This document shows positions 22,950-32,465 of a stretch of 64,000 nt of DNA, piece after piece; the first letter of the stretch is position 1, and every line of letters begins with the position of its first letter. This DNA comes from Euglena gracilis (lineage: Eukaryota; Euglenida; Euglenophyceae; Euglenales). The translations under genes were made by a program, and so were the position numbers. Where the stretch lies: NCBI GenBank assembly GCA_039621445.1, contig CP154954.1, positions 12,952,716 to 13,016,715 on the forward strand, read 5' to 3'. The notes beneath the pieces were generated by a model. That model saw only the letters and a program-made list of their open reading frames with translations, did no database searches and was not told the DNA's origin.

Positions 22950-24544
22950 GCATTTCTGGGGCGGTATTTTTTTCCAAGCTGTTTTATCTTTTACACCAGT
23001 GAAGTACGATATATTATGGTGTCGTCAAGTTACGATGCATGGTGTGGCGATAACAGCTCCCCCCCCGGCGATTCCAGGGGTGGAAAAGTTGAAGAATTTG
23101 GATGAAATATTGTCTTCAAATTAATAAAAAACATTAACCCAAAATGCTGGGGAATTACCCCCAACATTGTGGACCCCTCCCCGAGGTCCTTTGGCACCAT
23201 CTTTATCCTCCCATCAACGGGAACACACAGCACCCAGCAGCGGGGATTCACTAGTGCTTGTTTGATGGCGGTGGGGGCATGTTTTTTTGTAGCCTCTCAA
23301 TGGTCCACCCCACCACCGTCCAACGTCATCGACATTTAGCCCCCTTGTCCACCGACCACTTATATAAACACCAAGCACCCCGGGTGGGGCATGCAGGTCA
23401 AGGGGTGCGTATAACCCACCCTGGTCAGGGGTTGTTTGGCCACGGTTGGTGGGCAAGGGGGGGGGCAGGGGGTGGCGGGTGCAATTGTTATGATTCACCC
23501 CAGTTGATTTAATCAAACCCCAGTTCACCCCAAGTTCATTATTAAACTTTTCTGGAGTCGCAGTCTGCAATGTCTGTTGTTGATTTGTAATTCCTCCTGG
23601 TTTCACAGTGTTCTTGGGGCTACTGAAGAGAACGGAGTCAAATGGTGAATGCACAGGAAGGATGGTGCCCATGCACAGGAAGGACGACCTCCTCATCGTT
23701 GTCTCCAATCTTCCATCCTTCTATTAATGTTTGTGTCAAATTTATGGGCCGACATTTCTAAGTTTATCTCCTTGCAGGTGTTTAACCTCCCTCTCTCCAA
23801 GCATCACGCCACCTCAACCACGCCAGATGCCATAAGGGTTGGGGTTCAGATTTGGAAATGGTAGGGTTTGGTGCAGGGAATGGGTTTTGGAATGGGATGG
23901 GGTTAGAATTTGAAGGTTGAGGATATGGATAGGGTTTGGGTGGGGACAGGGTCAGGTCGATAAATAAGTTTAGGAAGAACGTCTGCCGTTTACTCTGAAA
24001 ATATATTGTTTTTTCAACAAAAAATGATATTGGGGATTGAAGTGATACCTTCTTTAAAGTGAATTTAGATGGCCTGGAATGCATTTTTCACTGTTTTGGG
24101 GTTTTTTTTGCGCACATTTGCTTTTTTGACCAACTGCGTTGCCATCACTGCACAGGGCGGCGTGCCCAACAAGCCGAGACGAACAAGTGGGGACGTACAA
24201 CACCGACCTCCGGCGTCCGAGAATTTTTTTGACAATTCCCACTTTTCTTCACCCTTTTGCACACCTTTTTGGGGTTTCCACCGGAAGGGAGAAACCGTCA
24301 ATCAAAACAGGTGCGACACAAAACACTGGTTTTCGGGGAGCAACCCCCATCCGGTGAAGCCATGGTTCCAAAGCACCGGAAGTAAAAGTTGACTTTCTGG
24401 GGGGTCCGGGTCCCCCCCCCCCCGGGATCGGTCTGGACCTTGCTTGGCAGGTTGGGGGGGATCCGAACCACCTCCGGGGTCCGGGGGGAGGGGGGCACAG
24501 CCCACATCTAATCCATATACCCCGCCCCATATTTACCCCTCTTA
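22950..24544. other. Unassigned stretch between R4 and the gene island
   Basis: Includes a G-rich degenerate repeat of TTTGGG / GGGTT words at 23,835-23,960, and C/G-run sequence at 24,400-24,500. Frames at 23,214-23,708 (minus) and 24,069-24,392 (plus) are open, but I see no domain or conserved copy. A minus frame at 24,065-24,301 (K-rich) could be a downstream piece of the gene relic that follows. Confidence 0.4.
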
Positions 24545-25191
24545 CTGCACCCATGAAGAGCCTGGGCAAGGCTGAGCCTGTCGTGGTGAGCGGCACAGAC
24601 GGTCCGGGTCTCGGTGTATGCGAGAGGGGTTGAAGAGTCCCTCTTCGCCATTTTCGCCACCCACCACCGGCGCCGAGGCAGCCTCCCCCTCCGGGATTTC
24701 GGGTGCCTCCCTCATTGCTGGGGTGGGACGACGGCGGCGACGATCGGCCAGTGGCCTCATCGACGCCTTCTTCTTCCTCATCCTTATCCGCTGTGGAGAA
24801 CTCAGGAGGGGGCAACCCCTTCTGCTGGGCTTCCTGTCTCCTGCTGCTCGAACCCGCTTCACCTGGCAGAGGAGCTTCTCAGGCAGCTTGGATGTGGGCT
24901 TCGTGCTGGCCCCTCGCCCCACCTTAGTTGCGCGGAGCGTTTGGATCCTTGCGTCACTGGATGGCCTCCGTCTGTGCCTGTTTCTCCGTCGCCTTCACCT
25001 CCAGGATATGCTTCAGCACCTCAGAAGTTCACAGCGGCTCGGCATTCCACCAGACCGGCATGCTGCACCGTGTTCCAGATGTGCTCAGTGTACTCGGACG
25101 CCTGTATTTTCTCCTTCCCCGTCAGCACTGTCACTATGTGCAGGAGGCTGGGGTTCGACACGTGGTCCCAGAGCATCACGGGGGAGGGGGA
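24545..25191 (-). pseudogene. Third visible exon region of a frame-broken GC-rich gene
   Basis: A minus-strand acceptor (CACCCATCTGAAG, ending 25,192) precedes a frame reading VMLWDHVSNPSLLHIVTVLT and then HIWNTVQHAGLVECRA, which meets a stop at about 25,021. The next frame continues immediately with TSEVLKHILEVKATEKQAQ, so a single-base shift separates them; another shift follows near 24,955. Further down the minus strand (24,542-24,815) two frames are open, one K/R-rich and one with a DEEEEG acidic run. The coding look is strong but broken. It is either a pseudogene or carries assembly indels. Family unknown. Confidence 0.5.
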
Positions 25192-25439
25192 CTTCAGATG
25201 GGTGGAGACGGGACATTGCACAGGTGCGCATTACATCGTATGCATCAACAGACAGATATGGAACTTGCACATTCATCCCTGTTGGAATGAATGCGCAAGT
25301 GCGCATTCTTATACTACTACCCAGGTGAATGATGCATCCAGACTGATTTCATTTTTTAATATCATGGGTCACGTGTTCGTGGTGTGGTCACACACACACA
25401 AACACATATTTTGAGCTTATCCATCTCGGTGTCGTGCAG

Positions 25440-25678
25440 GAGTATGTGGAGGGAAAATTTCACCGGCCGGGCCCGCGACGACGGAGCTCTGGCTGGAGAT
25501 GGCCACGCCCCTCTTCGCCTGCAGCCCCACCATCCGCTTTTTGGAATTCTGCCTGTTATGGCACCCCTGCCTCGGACGCCGCTGCGTAGCAGTTCACCCT
25601 TTTCATCGTCCTCAGCTCCTCATGGACCTCCCAGGCGTCGTCCACAGGCCAAGTGTACCGGGTCCTCGGTCATGACCT
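25440..25678 (-). pseudogene. Second visible exon region of the GC-rich gene relic
   Basis: After an acceptor-like TTCTCTTTGAAG, minus frames in turn read WPVDDAWEVHEELRTMKRVN, then KKRMVGLQAKRGVAISSQSS, then LHILLHDTEMDKLKI near 25,410-25,460. Each piece is protein-like, but the phase changes between them at about 25,570 and 25,455. The last piece runs into a GTGTTTGTGTG stretch that could be a donor plus intron. No domain recognised. Confidence 0.5.
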
Positions 25679-25765
25679 CTTCAAAGAGAAGAATGCGCAG
25701 ATGTGCAATCATGTCATGTCACATATTGACTGTTGCAATGCATATCCGTGGCTCTACAAAATATA

Positions 25766-25774
25766 TCGTATCAT

Positions 25775-25802
<28 letters not shown>
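25766..25802. repeat. (CA)n microsatellite in a putative intron
   Basis: A run of about 18 CA units directly follows the minus-strand splice donor GTAAGC (25,817-25,822), so on the gene strand it is a (TG)n tract near the 5' end of the intron. Confidence 0.9.
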
Positions 25803-25805
<3 letters not shown>

Positions 25806-25822
25806 CCAGACACAATGCTTAC

Positions 25823-26385
25823 CGTCTTCTGCGTCCGTTTGTAGCCCGCCTTGCGCAGCGCCAGAACTCAACACCCACCGGTACCGCCCTGGCGCCTCCT
25901 GCCGCTCTCCCTCCTTGTAGTTGTCCTCCGACATCTTCTTCAGGCGGCCGTGAGGTGCTGCCCAACAACTACGACATGCTCCCGGTCTGTGACGGAGGGT
26001 GCGAGGCAGGCAGGAGGGGAAAGGCCCACCACCGGCCCAGGGGCGTCGGGCAACACCACCACCTTCTTCTTCTCCCTCTTCTTCTCCGCCTCCAATTCCT
26101 CCACTTCCGCGTCTTGGGGGATTTGGGTTGGAACGGGTTGCAAGGAGGTGTAGCTGCCACAGCTGCTCCAAGTAGTGGCTGCGGAACGGGACATGGGGTC
26201 CACCAGGGGCAGCACCGCCACCACCACCCGTTCAGGTGTTCCGGTAACGCCGCCTGTAGTCGTTGTCGAACCACAAACCGGGGTTCCCGGCCAGGTCGCG
26301 CCGCAACTGGGCCTGCCGCTCCAGGGCCAGCTGGGAACGGTAGGCAGCGGAGTGAGCAGGGTGGCGGGGCGCACCCTAACCCTAA
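25823..26385 (-). pseudogene. First visible exon region of the GC-rich gene relic
   Basis: On the minus strand the frame reads AAYRSQLALERQAQLRRDLA then NPGLWFDNDYRRRYRNT, followed by a stop. The same frame later reads RSHYLEQLWQLHLLATRS and KKMSEDNYKEGERQEAPGRY, and an alternative frame supplies LRKAGYKRTQKT just before the canonical donor ACG|GTAAGC at 25,822. An acidic/basic EVEELEAEKKREKKK stretch lies in another frame. One in-frame stop and at least one shift make it non-functional as read. Not a family I recognise. Confidence 0.5.
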
Positions 26386-26402
26386 GTTGTACCCTAACCC
26401 TA
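26372..26402. repeat. Short CCCTAA telomere-like stretch
   Basis: ACCCTAACCCTAA, a 5-bp interruption, then ACCCTAACCCTA. Four units only; an interstitial remnant or chance. Confidence 0.5.
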
Positions 26403-26436
26403 TTCCATCATTAACGGAAAAAAAATTTGACCCCCC

Positions 26437-26550
26437 CTCCCAACTATAGGCCCCCCCCTGGGGGGCCCTATGGTTGGGAGCTGCCAATTTTGACCCCCCT
26501 CCAAACTCTAGCCCCCCACCCCCTGGGGGGCCGGGCCCAGTAGTTGGGAG
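26437..26550. repeat. Two tandem long hairpins with C/G loops
   Basis: 26,437-26,480 pairs CTCCCAACTATAGGCCCC with GGGGCCCTATGGTTGGGAG. The adjacent 26,498-26,550 is a diverged second unit (CTCCAAACTCTAG ... AGTAGTTGGGAG). Each is preceded by TTTGACCCCC. The pair looks like a duplicated foldback. Confidence 0.8.
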
Positions 26551-26552
26551 CT

Positions 26553-26891
26553 ACCAAAATTTTTAGCTTTGGTCTCTGGACAGGCTGGATTTACCCCAGG
26601 GGAGGGGAGTCCAAGGCGAGGGAGAAGCATTCAGGATGCAGCAGCCTCGTAATCATGTGAAACTCTCCGTTCTGACACGTACTCACATAACGCAAGCAAG
26701 GGCTTGAACTGTGTCAAACCTTGGGGGTAGCAGCAACCACCACTGGCACGCTTCCAACTGCTGGTGGTGCCAGAAGGGGGATTTCGTTTGGTTATATGTA
26801 TTGTGTAGATGCGCATTTTCCAACTGACCAACATCTGCGCATTCACACCTTCCTTTCTACCAGAAGGGCAATCTCTAACAAATACACCCTC
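26553..26891. other. Unassigned junction sequence before R5
   Basis: Unique in the window. Minus and plus frames of about 100 codons overlap and neither is convincing. The high-identity duplication starts at about 26,892. Confidence 0.4.
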
Positions 26892-27589
26892 GATTTCTGC
26901 CCTCGTCCTCTTACACACACCGGACCAATTAGAACCTTCCAATTGGAAACAGATGCCACATCACCGGACCGTAGGCCCCACCCCACTCAAAACCACCCAT
27001 CACATCCATACCACCCCAATTATTTTCTCCAAAATCCCTCAATTGCTGCCCCGGCGGGGTGAAGGGGTTGGGCAGCGTCAACTGGAGGTCACCTCACATT
27101 CTAGGGTAGGGTTTTGGGGATCGGTTGGGCAGGCACCCCTGTCCGGTGCCCGGTCTTGTTTTCTTTACCCTTTTTGCAAAAACCAACCCGACCCGGGGTA
27201 CCCCGGGCTACCCCCCTCGGGTGGTGTGCCTGCTAGGGGCAGGCATCTTATGGCACTCACCCCCACTCCCCCCCTGTCGGTAAAAACAAAACCTCACAAG
27301 CACTTCAAGGTTCACAAGCACTTTTGTAGTTTATGGCCAATCTCATGCCACCATCCGAGGTATGTGCCTCTCCCGTGCACCCATAGTGCCAGTCGGTGCC
27401 CGCCAGCTGAGAAACAATGAAGAAAACCTTGTGATCCCTGCACCATTGTGTCGTGCAATGAATCACGTCATCAAAAGTTGTTCAGTTTTGGGGTTAACGG
27501 AATGTTGCTTTTGACATATTATTGTTTTTCTGTTGGGTTTTTTAATTCGGCAGCCCATTTTGCTCACTCATTTGTGAGTGTCCAGTGGT

Positions 27590-27761
27590 TTTTCCATGGC
27601 CAAAGAGTATTTAAAACGTCTATCAATCGATAGGAGGGAGCAGGTTTGGAGGGACACGTTTCATTTGAGATAGCTGCCTGTGCAGCCATCTCCCAGCCGG
27701 AGCATTGCTATGTGCTTCAGAAAGCAACTGTTTTGCTTCATCATATTTGCCCGACAATGGT
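27590..27761. repeat. 172-bp segment inverted relative to copy B
   Basis: Flanks TCCAGTGGT and ATTTAACCTCA are collinear with copy B, but the sequence between them is the reverse complement of 57,200-57,373. The minus strand here carries the frame KYDEAKQLLSEAHSNAPAGR, ending in a stop at 27,623; in copy B the same frame is on the plus strand. Confidence 0.9.
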
Positions 27762-28353
27762 GGATTTAACCTCATCCCACACTTGGACGGCATTTGCAAC
27801 GTTCCGTTCCATCCGCCCCCACCCCCACCTTTTCCCAGGCAAGCCATCCTCCCAACAAAATGCTCTCCTCTCTGTCGCTGCCCTGCGGTGCCGATGTGCG
27901 GGTTGAGTGGACGGGCTCCAGAGCGGCTCGGACGGCGTGCAGGCGATTGCCGTGTTTAGCCGAAGGTTGGGGTATCCTTCTGTGACAATCATGTCCCGAA
28001 TCGTAATCTTCCCTGGATGGGTATGCTTTTTATGATTGCATTGGATTGCATACAATTTGTAAATATAGGACAAAATAGTACGCAGGGTCGTCGACCATTG
28101 TTTTTGTATGGGTCTGCAGCACGCCGCTTCCACCAGAGAGTGATTTCCAGAAACAAATTCATATGCTCGCGCCAACAATCAGCGATTTTTTATTCATTAC
28201 TCGTCTTTTTTTCCCCTGGATATTTCATTCTTGAGGGGGTTGTGGTCGTTGGGTTATAGAGCCATCGTTGTTGCTATTTACCATTTGGCCCAGTCGGCCC
28301 TCTCAGTGCCAACCAGGGCCGATTTTGCCGATACTCGTAGGGCTGGTGGGGAA

Positions 28354-28611
28354 CAGGCTTCTTTATAAGTCACCTGACCCCCCCCCCCGGGTGAGGGGGG
28401 ATGGGTGGGTGGATCCGGGCCGGACCCCCCTGGGGGGGGGTCCCGCGCCGGAGGCGCCGGGTATTCCTTTTCGGGGCGAAGCGCCAAAATTTTTTGAAAA
28501 TTGCCTTTAGCGGGCCCGATTTTGGGGGGGTCCCCCCCCAGGGGGGGGTCCCACACCACCCTGGGTGGGTGGGGGGGGACCCCCCCCCCGGCGGTCTTAA
28601 AAAGAAGCCTG
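28354..28611. mobile_element. hAT-type MITE, validated by an empty site
   Basis: The ends CAGGCTTCTTTATAAG (28,354-28,369) and CTTAAAAAGAAGCCTG (28,596-28,611) are inverted repeats with two mismatches. The flanking 8-mer GTGGGGAA occurs at 28,346-28,353 and 28,612-28,619. Copy B has one GTGGGGAA at 57,937-57,944 and no insertion, which fixes the element borders. The interior is C and G runs with GGTCC/GGACC words and no gene. A relative without its right end is at 59,000. Confidence 0.93.
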
Positions 28612-29640
28612 GTGGGGAAGCTGCCACACCGCGTGCACCTCGTGCAGCACCGCATGCGCCGCATGGCGCACCGTGTGCACCATGTACATTTTTTCCAGAA
28701 ATTCTCTGCATGAAATTACTCACTTGATTTTGCCGTACTGAAGCTGGAAAAACTGTGCTGGCTGGATCCCTTGGACCCGGCTGGCACCCGAAAGCTGGCA
28801 AAAAGGCCCAAATACACCTGCCTTGGGTTTTTTCCCGGCCAGTTTATTGAGGTGGAAATTTAAATAACGACAAAAAAGGGAATTTGACAATTTTTTTTGG
28901 CCGTTATGGACCTCTTTTAATCTTTTTTTTTTTGGTTCTGGCCAGTTTCGCTGCCCTGTGAAGATTTTATTGACACTCACCCTCACCACTCCCACTCACT
29001 TTTTGGGGGAGTGTCAGCCATCCGAATGGCAGTGTTCGCTGGAAAAAACGGTGCTGGCTCGGACTCCCCGGCAGGGGTGGCGGCAGGGGGGGTCCAGGCT
29101 GAAGTCATCAAAAAGTCAAGTAACTGAATTCATCGAATATTCAAAATATTGTGTGTCAAAGAGTAAAAAGTATGGCATATTCTGTGACAAAAATTCCCAG
29201 CCTTGACGATGAAAAATGTATGACATTGTTACAAGTATCATTGTGTGGTTTTGAATCATGATTATTTTGTATTGGCATACCCTCCTGAACCTCCGGCCAA
29301 TTAAGTGCCGGCTGGAACACCAAATTCAGAATGAACCATGGAACTGTTAGGAGCCGTGTAAGGGACCACATATGCACAGTGGCCTGGGGCTGCTGAAGCT
29401 CTTGCAGTCCCATCACCGCCAGTTGGCCATCCAAGTCGGCAGAGCTTTTGCTGATAACTAAGGTTCATTTATTACCATTTGAACCAATTGCCATAGTTAA
29501 GGTGCATTTACTAATATTTGAACTCCAAGCCTCCAAGCCAATACACCTTTGTTGGGTTTTATACCAATTTTAAAAATATTTTATAATTATTCTATGTTCC
29601 ATTTTTTTTTTCATATTCTGGCTTTATGTGCAATAACGTG
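28612..29640. other. R5 interior without a confident gene
   Basis: Collinear with copy B. A plus frame in the copy-A-only 98 bp (29,093-29,190) reads QVTEFIEYSKYCVSKSKKYG and ends at 29,204. It could be an exon piece, but there is no second copy to test it. Confidence 0.35.
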
Positions 29641-29664
29641 TTGTTGTTGTTGTTGTTGTTGTTG
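29640..29664. repeat. (GTT)n microsatellite
   Basis: Eight GTT units; copy B has seven at 59,613-59,634. On the minus strand it would encode a polyglutamine run. Confidence 0.9.
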
Positions 29665-29925
29665 GTTTTTTCTGTCTTTTTTTGCTGCATTTGGCCAGGC
29701 AAAAATGCATTCCAACAACGTGTGAAGTGTTCCATGAGTCATTCCCAAGTTAAAGCGCGCCCACCTCACTGTTCCATACCGACAAAGGCTCTTCAAGGAC
29801 GAAAGGACATCCCCACCGACGTCACCGTTCATGTCCGTTAGCCCCGGCCTCCATTCCCTGGCTGATATGTCCCGCTGCAGGGTTCTCCTACAATGTAAAA
29901 GAGTGGTTATGAGTTTTTTTGTCGT

Positions 29926-29930
<5 letters not shown>
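29665..29930 (-). CDS. Possible minus-strand exon, unknown (copy A)
   Basis: A minus frame is open across 29,611-30,069 and reads RTLQRDISAREWRPGLTDMN, then WARFNLGMTHGTLHTLLECI, and polyglutamine in the GTT tract. The same frame is open in copy B (59,640-59,905) with only a few changes. The GT repeat at 29,929 interrupts upstream. No domain known; it may be fortuitous. Confidence 0.25.
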
Positions 29931-29958
<28 letters not shown>

Positions 29959-29968
29959 GTGTGTGCTT
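29929..29968. repeat. (GT)n / (GC)n microsatellite
   Basis: GTGTGTGTGTGCGCGCGCGTGTGTG-type tract. Copy B is shorter and lacks the GC part (59,898-59,916). Confidence 0.9.
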
Positions 29969-30034
29969 GAGTGTGTCTGTCTGTATATTGACAAGCATAA
30001 ATAATTTGGGCGTCCAAAGTCGGGGGACCTAAAT

Positions 30035-30508
30035 TCACTTGATATGAGAGGGTGAGTTCTTGCCAACAATATCAGAACAATAAGAACTCAGAACAATAAT
30101 AAAAATTGTACCGTGTGTTTGCCAAAAGCAGGCTGCTATTCCAGTATGACCCTGTGCTCGCCTTGCACACCCCACTCCCTCCAGCCCCGCCAGCTCGGAC
30201 AGCAGTGTTGGGACCCACGGTCCATTCGGCAGGAGCCCTCCGCTCACCCCGGCGGTGACCACGCCACCCGTTCTTCCACGGTGGTCGTGTGGCTCTGTTG
30301 ATTGCCACCGACTTCGCCTTATCATGAAAACCACACAACTGCCGATACTGGAATTCTTGTCCAGCTGAAGAGGTGGAAGGATTCTGAATTTGAGAAATGG
30401 AAAGGCAATGTAAAATAACCTTATTTCTTTTGTGCTTCCGAGAGTATACCGTAAAGTGCTTGGTGGAGGTCTTAAATGCATTTTTTTCTGAGGTAATAAA
30501 TGTTGCAT
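30035..30508 (-). CDS. Long minus ORF in both R5 copies, doubtful
   Basis: A 157-codon minus frame including SSIGSCVVFMIRRSRWQSTE is also open in copy B (60,234-60,620, 128 codons), with about five amino-acid changes. At 98% identity an open frame is expected to persist by chance. Overlapping frames on both strands of this GC-rich part are equally open, so coding is not established. Confidence 0.2.
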   Translation of the reverse strand: MQHLLPQKKMHLRPPPSTLRYTLGSTKEIRLFYIAFPFLKFRILPPLQLDKNSSIGSCVVFMIRRSRWQSTEPHDHRGRTGGVVTAGVSGGLLPNGPWVPTLLSELAGLEGVGCARRAQGHTGIAACFWQTHGTIFIIVLSSYCSDIVGKNSPSHIK

Positions 30509-30634
30509 AACAATTGGTTATTTACAATATTGCTTGTGGCAGTATACGTTTTCAGTAACGAGAAGCCTTGTCTTCTTTTCTTTCACACTGTCAAGTGTTT
30601 TTCCTACAGTTTTTTTTTTGAATATTTTTTTTAG

Positions 30635-30809
30635 GCTCTCAATCAGGTGTAAGGTTTTGTCACCAGGGTGCAATTGTGTGTGCAAAACAGATGCTATTGC
30701 CGAATTGTATGCCATGCCACAGATAGCCCCGCTTCTTGAGGAGCCTCCCCATTTCACTGCAAAACCCTCCGACGAGGGTTACCCCACTGCATCACAGACA
30801 CACAACCAG
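30635..30809 (+). CDS. Exon of an unidentified gene (copy A)
   Basis: A long T tract ending in TTTTTTAG (30,634) is followed by an open frame starting LSIRCKVLSPGCNCVCK and passing through AELYAMPQIAPLLEEPPHF to ASQTHNQ, then a donor-like GTTTGT at 30,810. Copy B (60,745-60,916) keeps acceptor, frame and donor, and differs by a net in-frame 3-bp change (ASQDNQ) and one substitution. The frame has several cysteines at its start (C, C, C, C within 12 residues). The protein is unknown. The partner exons may be 32,161-32,287 and 32,466-32,687. Confidence 0.5.
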
Positions 30810-31470
30810 GTTTGTTTCTGTGACAATCATGTCCCGAATCGTACAGTGTCCCCTGGGAATCTCTCTCTCTCTCTCTCCTCTCTTCTCAATCGGTGTTGCT
30901 GGGGGTTGCCGACCATGTGTGGGTGCGTGTGTTGTCAGTCTGTTGTTGCGGTTTCGCCCCAGGCTGGCAGGTCGGGTATCGTCAGGGGTGACGACCCTGC
31001 CGACCCTCGTCCCCGACCGCTCTTGTATGTGTGGTGCAGACCGTTAAAAACGAGCTCTGCGCCACCCTCCCAGGGGGGGGGGGTCGGGGGGCTGAAAAAA
31101 ATAGCCCCCGGAAAACAAGGCAGCGCAGGACGGAAAAATGGCTCCGCTACCTACGGGGCACCCCCGGGAACAGCACCATTTGGGGAGGGCTAGTCAAGGC
31201 CCTTTTGGTGCGGAGAAAGACAAAATTGCCGAAAAATACGGACAGTACCCGAAGGCGAGAGCGTGATCGGTGTGGTGGGCGTGTGTTGTCAGTCCATGTT
31301 GCGGTTTCGCCCCAAGCGGGCAGGTGGGGCATCGTTACGGGTGAAGACCCTGCCAACCCTCGTCCCCAACCGCTCTTGTCTGGGTGTTGTCAGCCTGGGT
31401 GTGTTGGTTGCTGGATGGCTGGCTGGACTCCGAGGGTGGGGTCCCCTCCGGCTTTTAGGAAACCCTTGCA

Positions 31471-31519
31471 TACCCCAGTACCCCAGTACCCCAGTACCCC
31501 AGTACCCCAGTACCCCAGT
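31471..31519. repeat. 8-bp minisatellite TACCCCAG, six units
   Basis: Six head-to-tail TACCCCAG units. Copy B has the same number with one variant unit (61,581-61,629). An 8-bp period reads through all three frames. Confidence 0.95.
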
Positions 31520-31554
31520 GACACTGTTCATTCATTCGTTTTGTTTGAGAAGTT

Positions 31555-31880
31555 GTAGTTGGTCCGTTTACAATTTCGGTGCCGTTCCACCCAGCAGGAT
31601 GGACAGCGAAGCGGCCTGCTGCTGATAGCCAGTCTCCCCATTCCCTCGGTGCCCATGCCACGCCTCTGCCAATCGCGACCCTTTGCTTTGTTCATGACCC
31701 ATATTCGTTCAACTGTCCCTGGTTTGAAGCCAAGAAAATTCTTCAATGTCTTTTCAGAGGAGCCTTGGAAGCACAATCCAGTCATTGTTTTTCTGCTTTT
31801 CAAGTTGTATTTGCCGTCTTCCAGCATCCCCCCAACCAGCAGTTTCTTATTTTGGCTTGCTGGATCCCCGGATTCTGAAA
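31555..31880 (+). CDS. Possible exon, frame broken in copy B
   Basis: A plus frame (31,579-31,878) reads DPYSFNCPWFEAKKILQCLF and stays open to IPGF-stop. In copy B one T is added at about 61,898-61,904, which shifts the frame after LEAQSSH. Other frames are also open. Either B is a broken copy or the region is non-coding. Confidence 0.25.
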
Positions 31881-32160
31881 CAGCCAGAGAATCAGCAATT
31901 CATCAATGGCTAGTTCATTTTGACAAACAATCAGAAACATGTTTGTAGAAGCGTTTTTCTTGTGGCCAACCAACCCACGACCCCCACACTCAAGAGAAGT
32001 TTGGCCAGCTATTTTTTTTGTTTCTAACGTCTTTTTACAACGAGTTGCATAGTCGTCAGGGCATTTCTTTTTCGTGTGTCGTAAATGTTATGGCGTAATG
32101 TACACCATTTTTTTTTCTCAAAAAGGAGTTTAAAGTCAATTCCTTCAGTATTATTTTTAG

Positions 32161-32287
32161 GTTTGCTTGGAAACCAATTTGCAAAAATTTTGTCATGTGG
32201 ATACCAGGGACTGCGCCAACGGACCCCGTGCCATATGCTGACGACCCATCCCAGCACCTTCCTCTCGGCCTGAGAATGGAACGCCAA
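32161..32287 (+). CDS. 127-nt exon candidate (copy A)
   Basis: An acceptor (TTCAGTATTATTTTTAG, ending 32,160) leads into the frame FAWKPICKNFVMWIPGTAPT, then PVPYADD and PLGLRMERQ, ending at a donor GTAAAA (32,288). Length and splice sites are identical in copy B (62,232-62,358); two residues differ (W/L and P/T). Not recognised. It precedes the 32,466 exon by 178 bp in copy A. Confidence 0.45.
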
Positions 32288-32465
32288 GTAAAAACCCTGT
32301 GTTATCAGTGGGGTTTGTCACCAAAGACATTGGCTGAGCAATGTATAATTTAATAAGGGACAATCAAAAAAGGTTGGGCAATGGATGCTTTCCCACCCCA
32401 TTTGAAATGGTACATCTGATATACAAAAGGCTTTGGGTCAATATATTATATTTTTTTGCATGCAG

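Noticed and set aside
24614-25414. 266-codon plus-strand ORF, one of the longest open frames in the window
   Set aside because: It is antisense to the minus-strand gene relic. The minus frames show splice signals and natural protein composition; the plus frame is rich in S, P, R and C from GC-rich antisense sequence.
26372-26402. Telomere
   Set aside because: Only four interrupted CCCTAA units, internal to a gene island; insufficient for a telomere.
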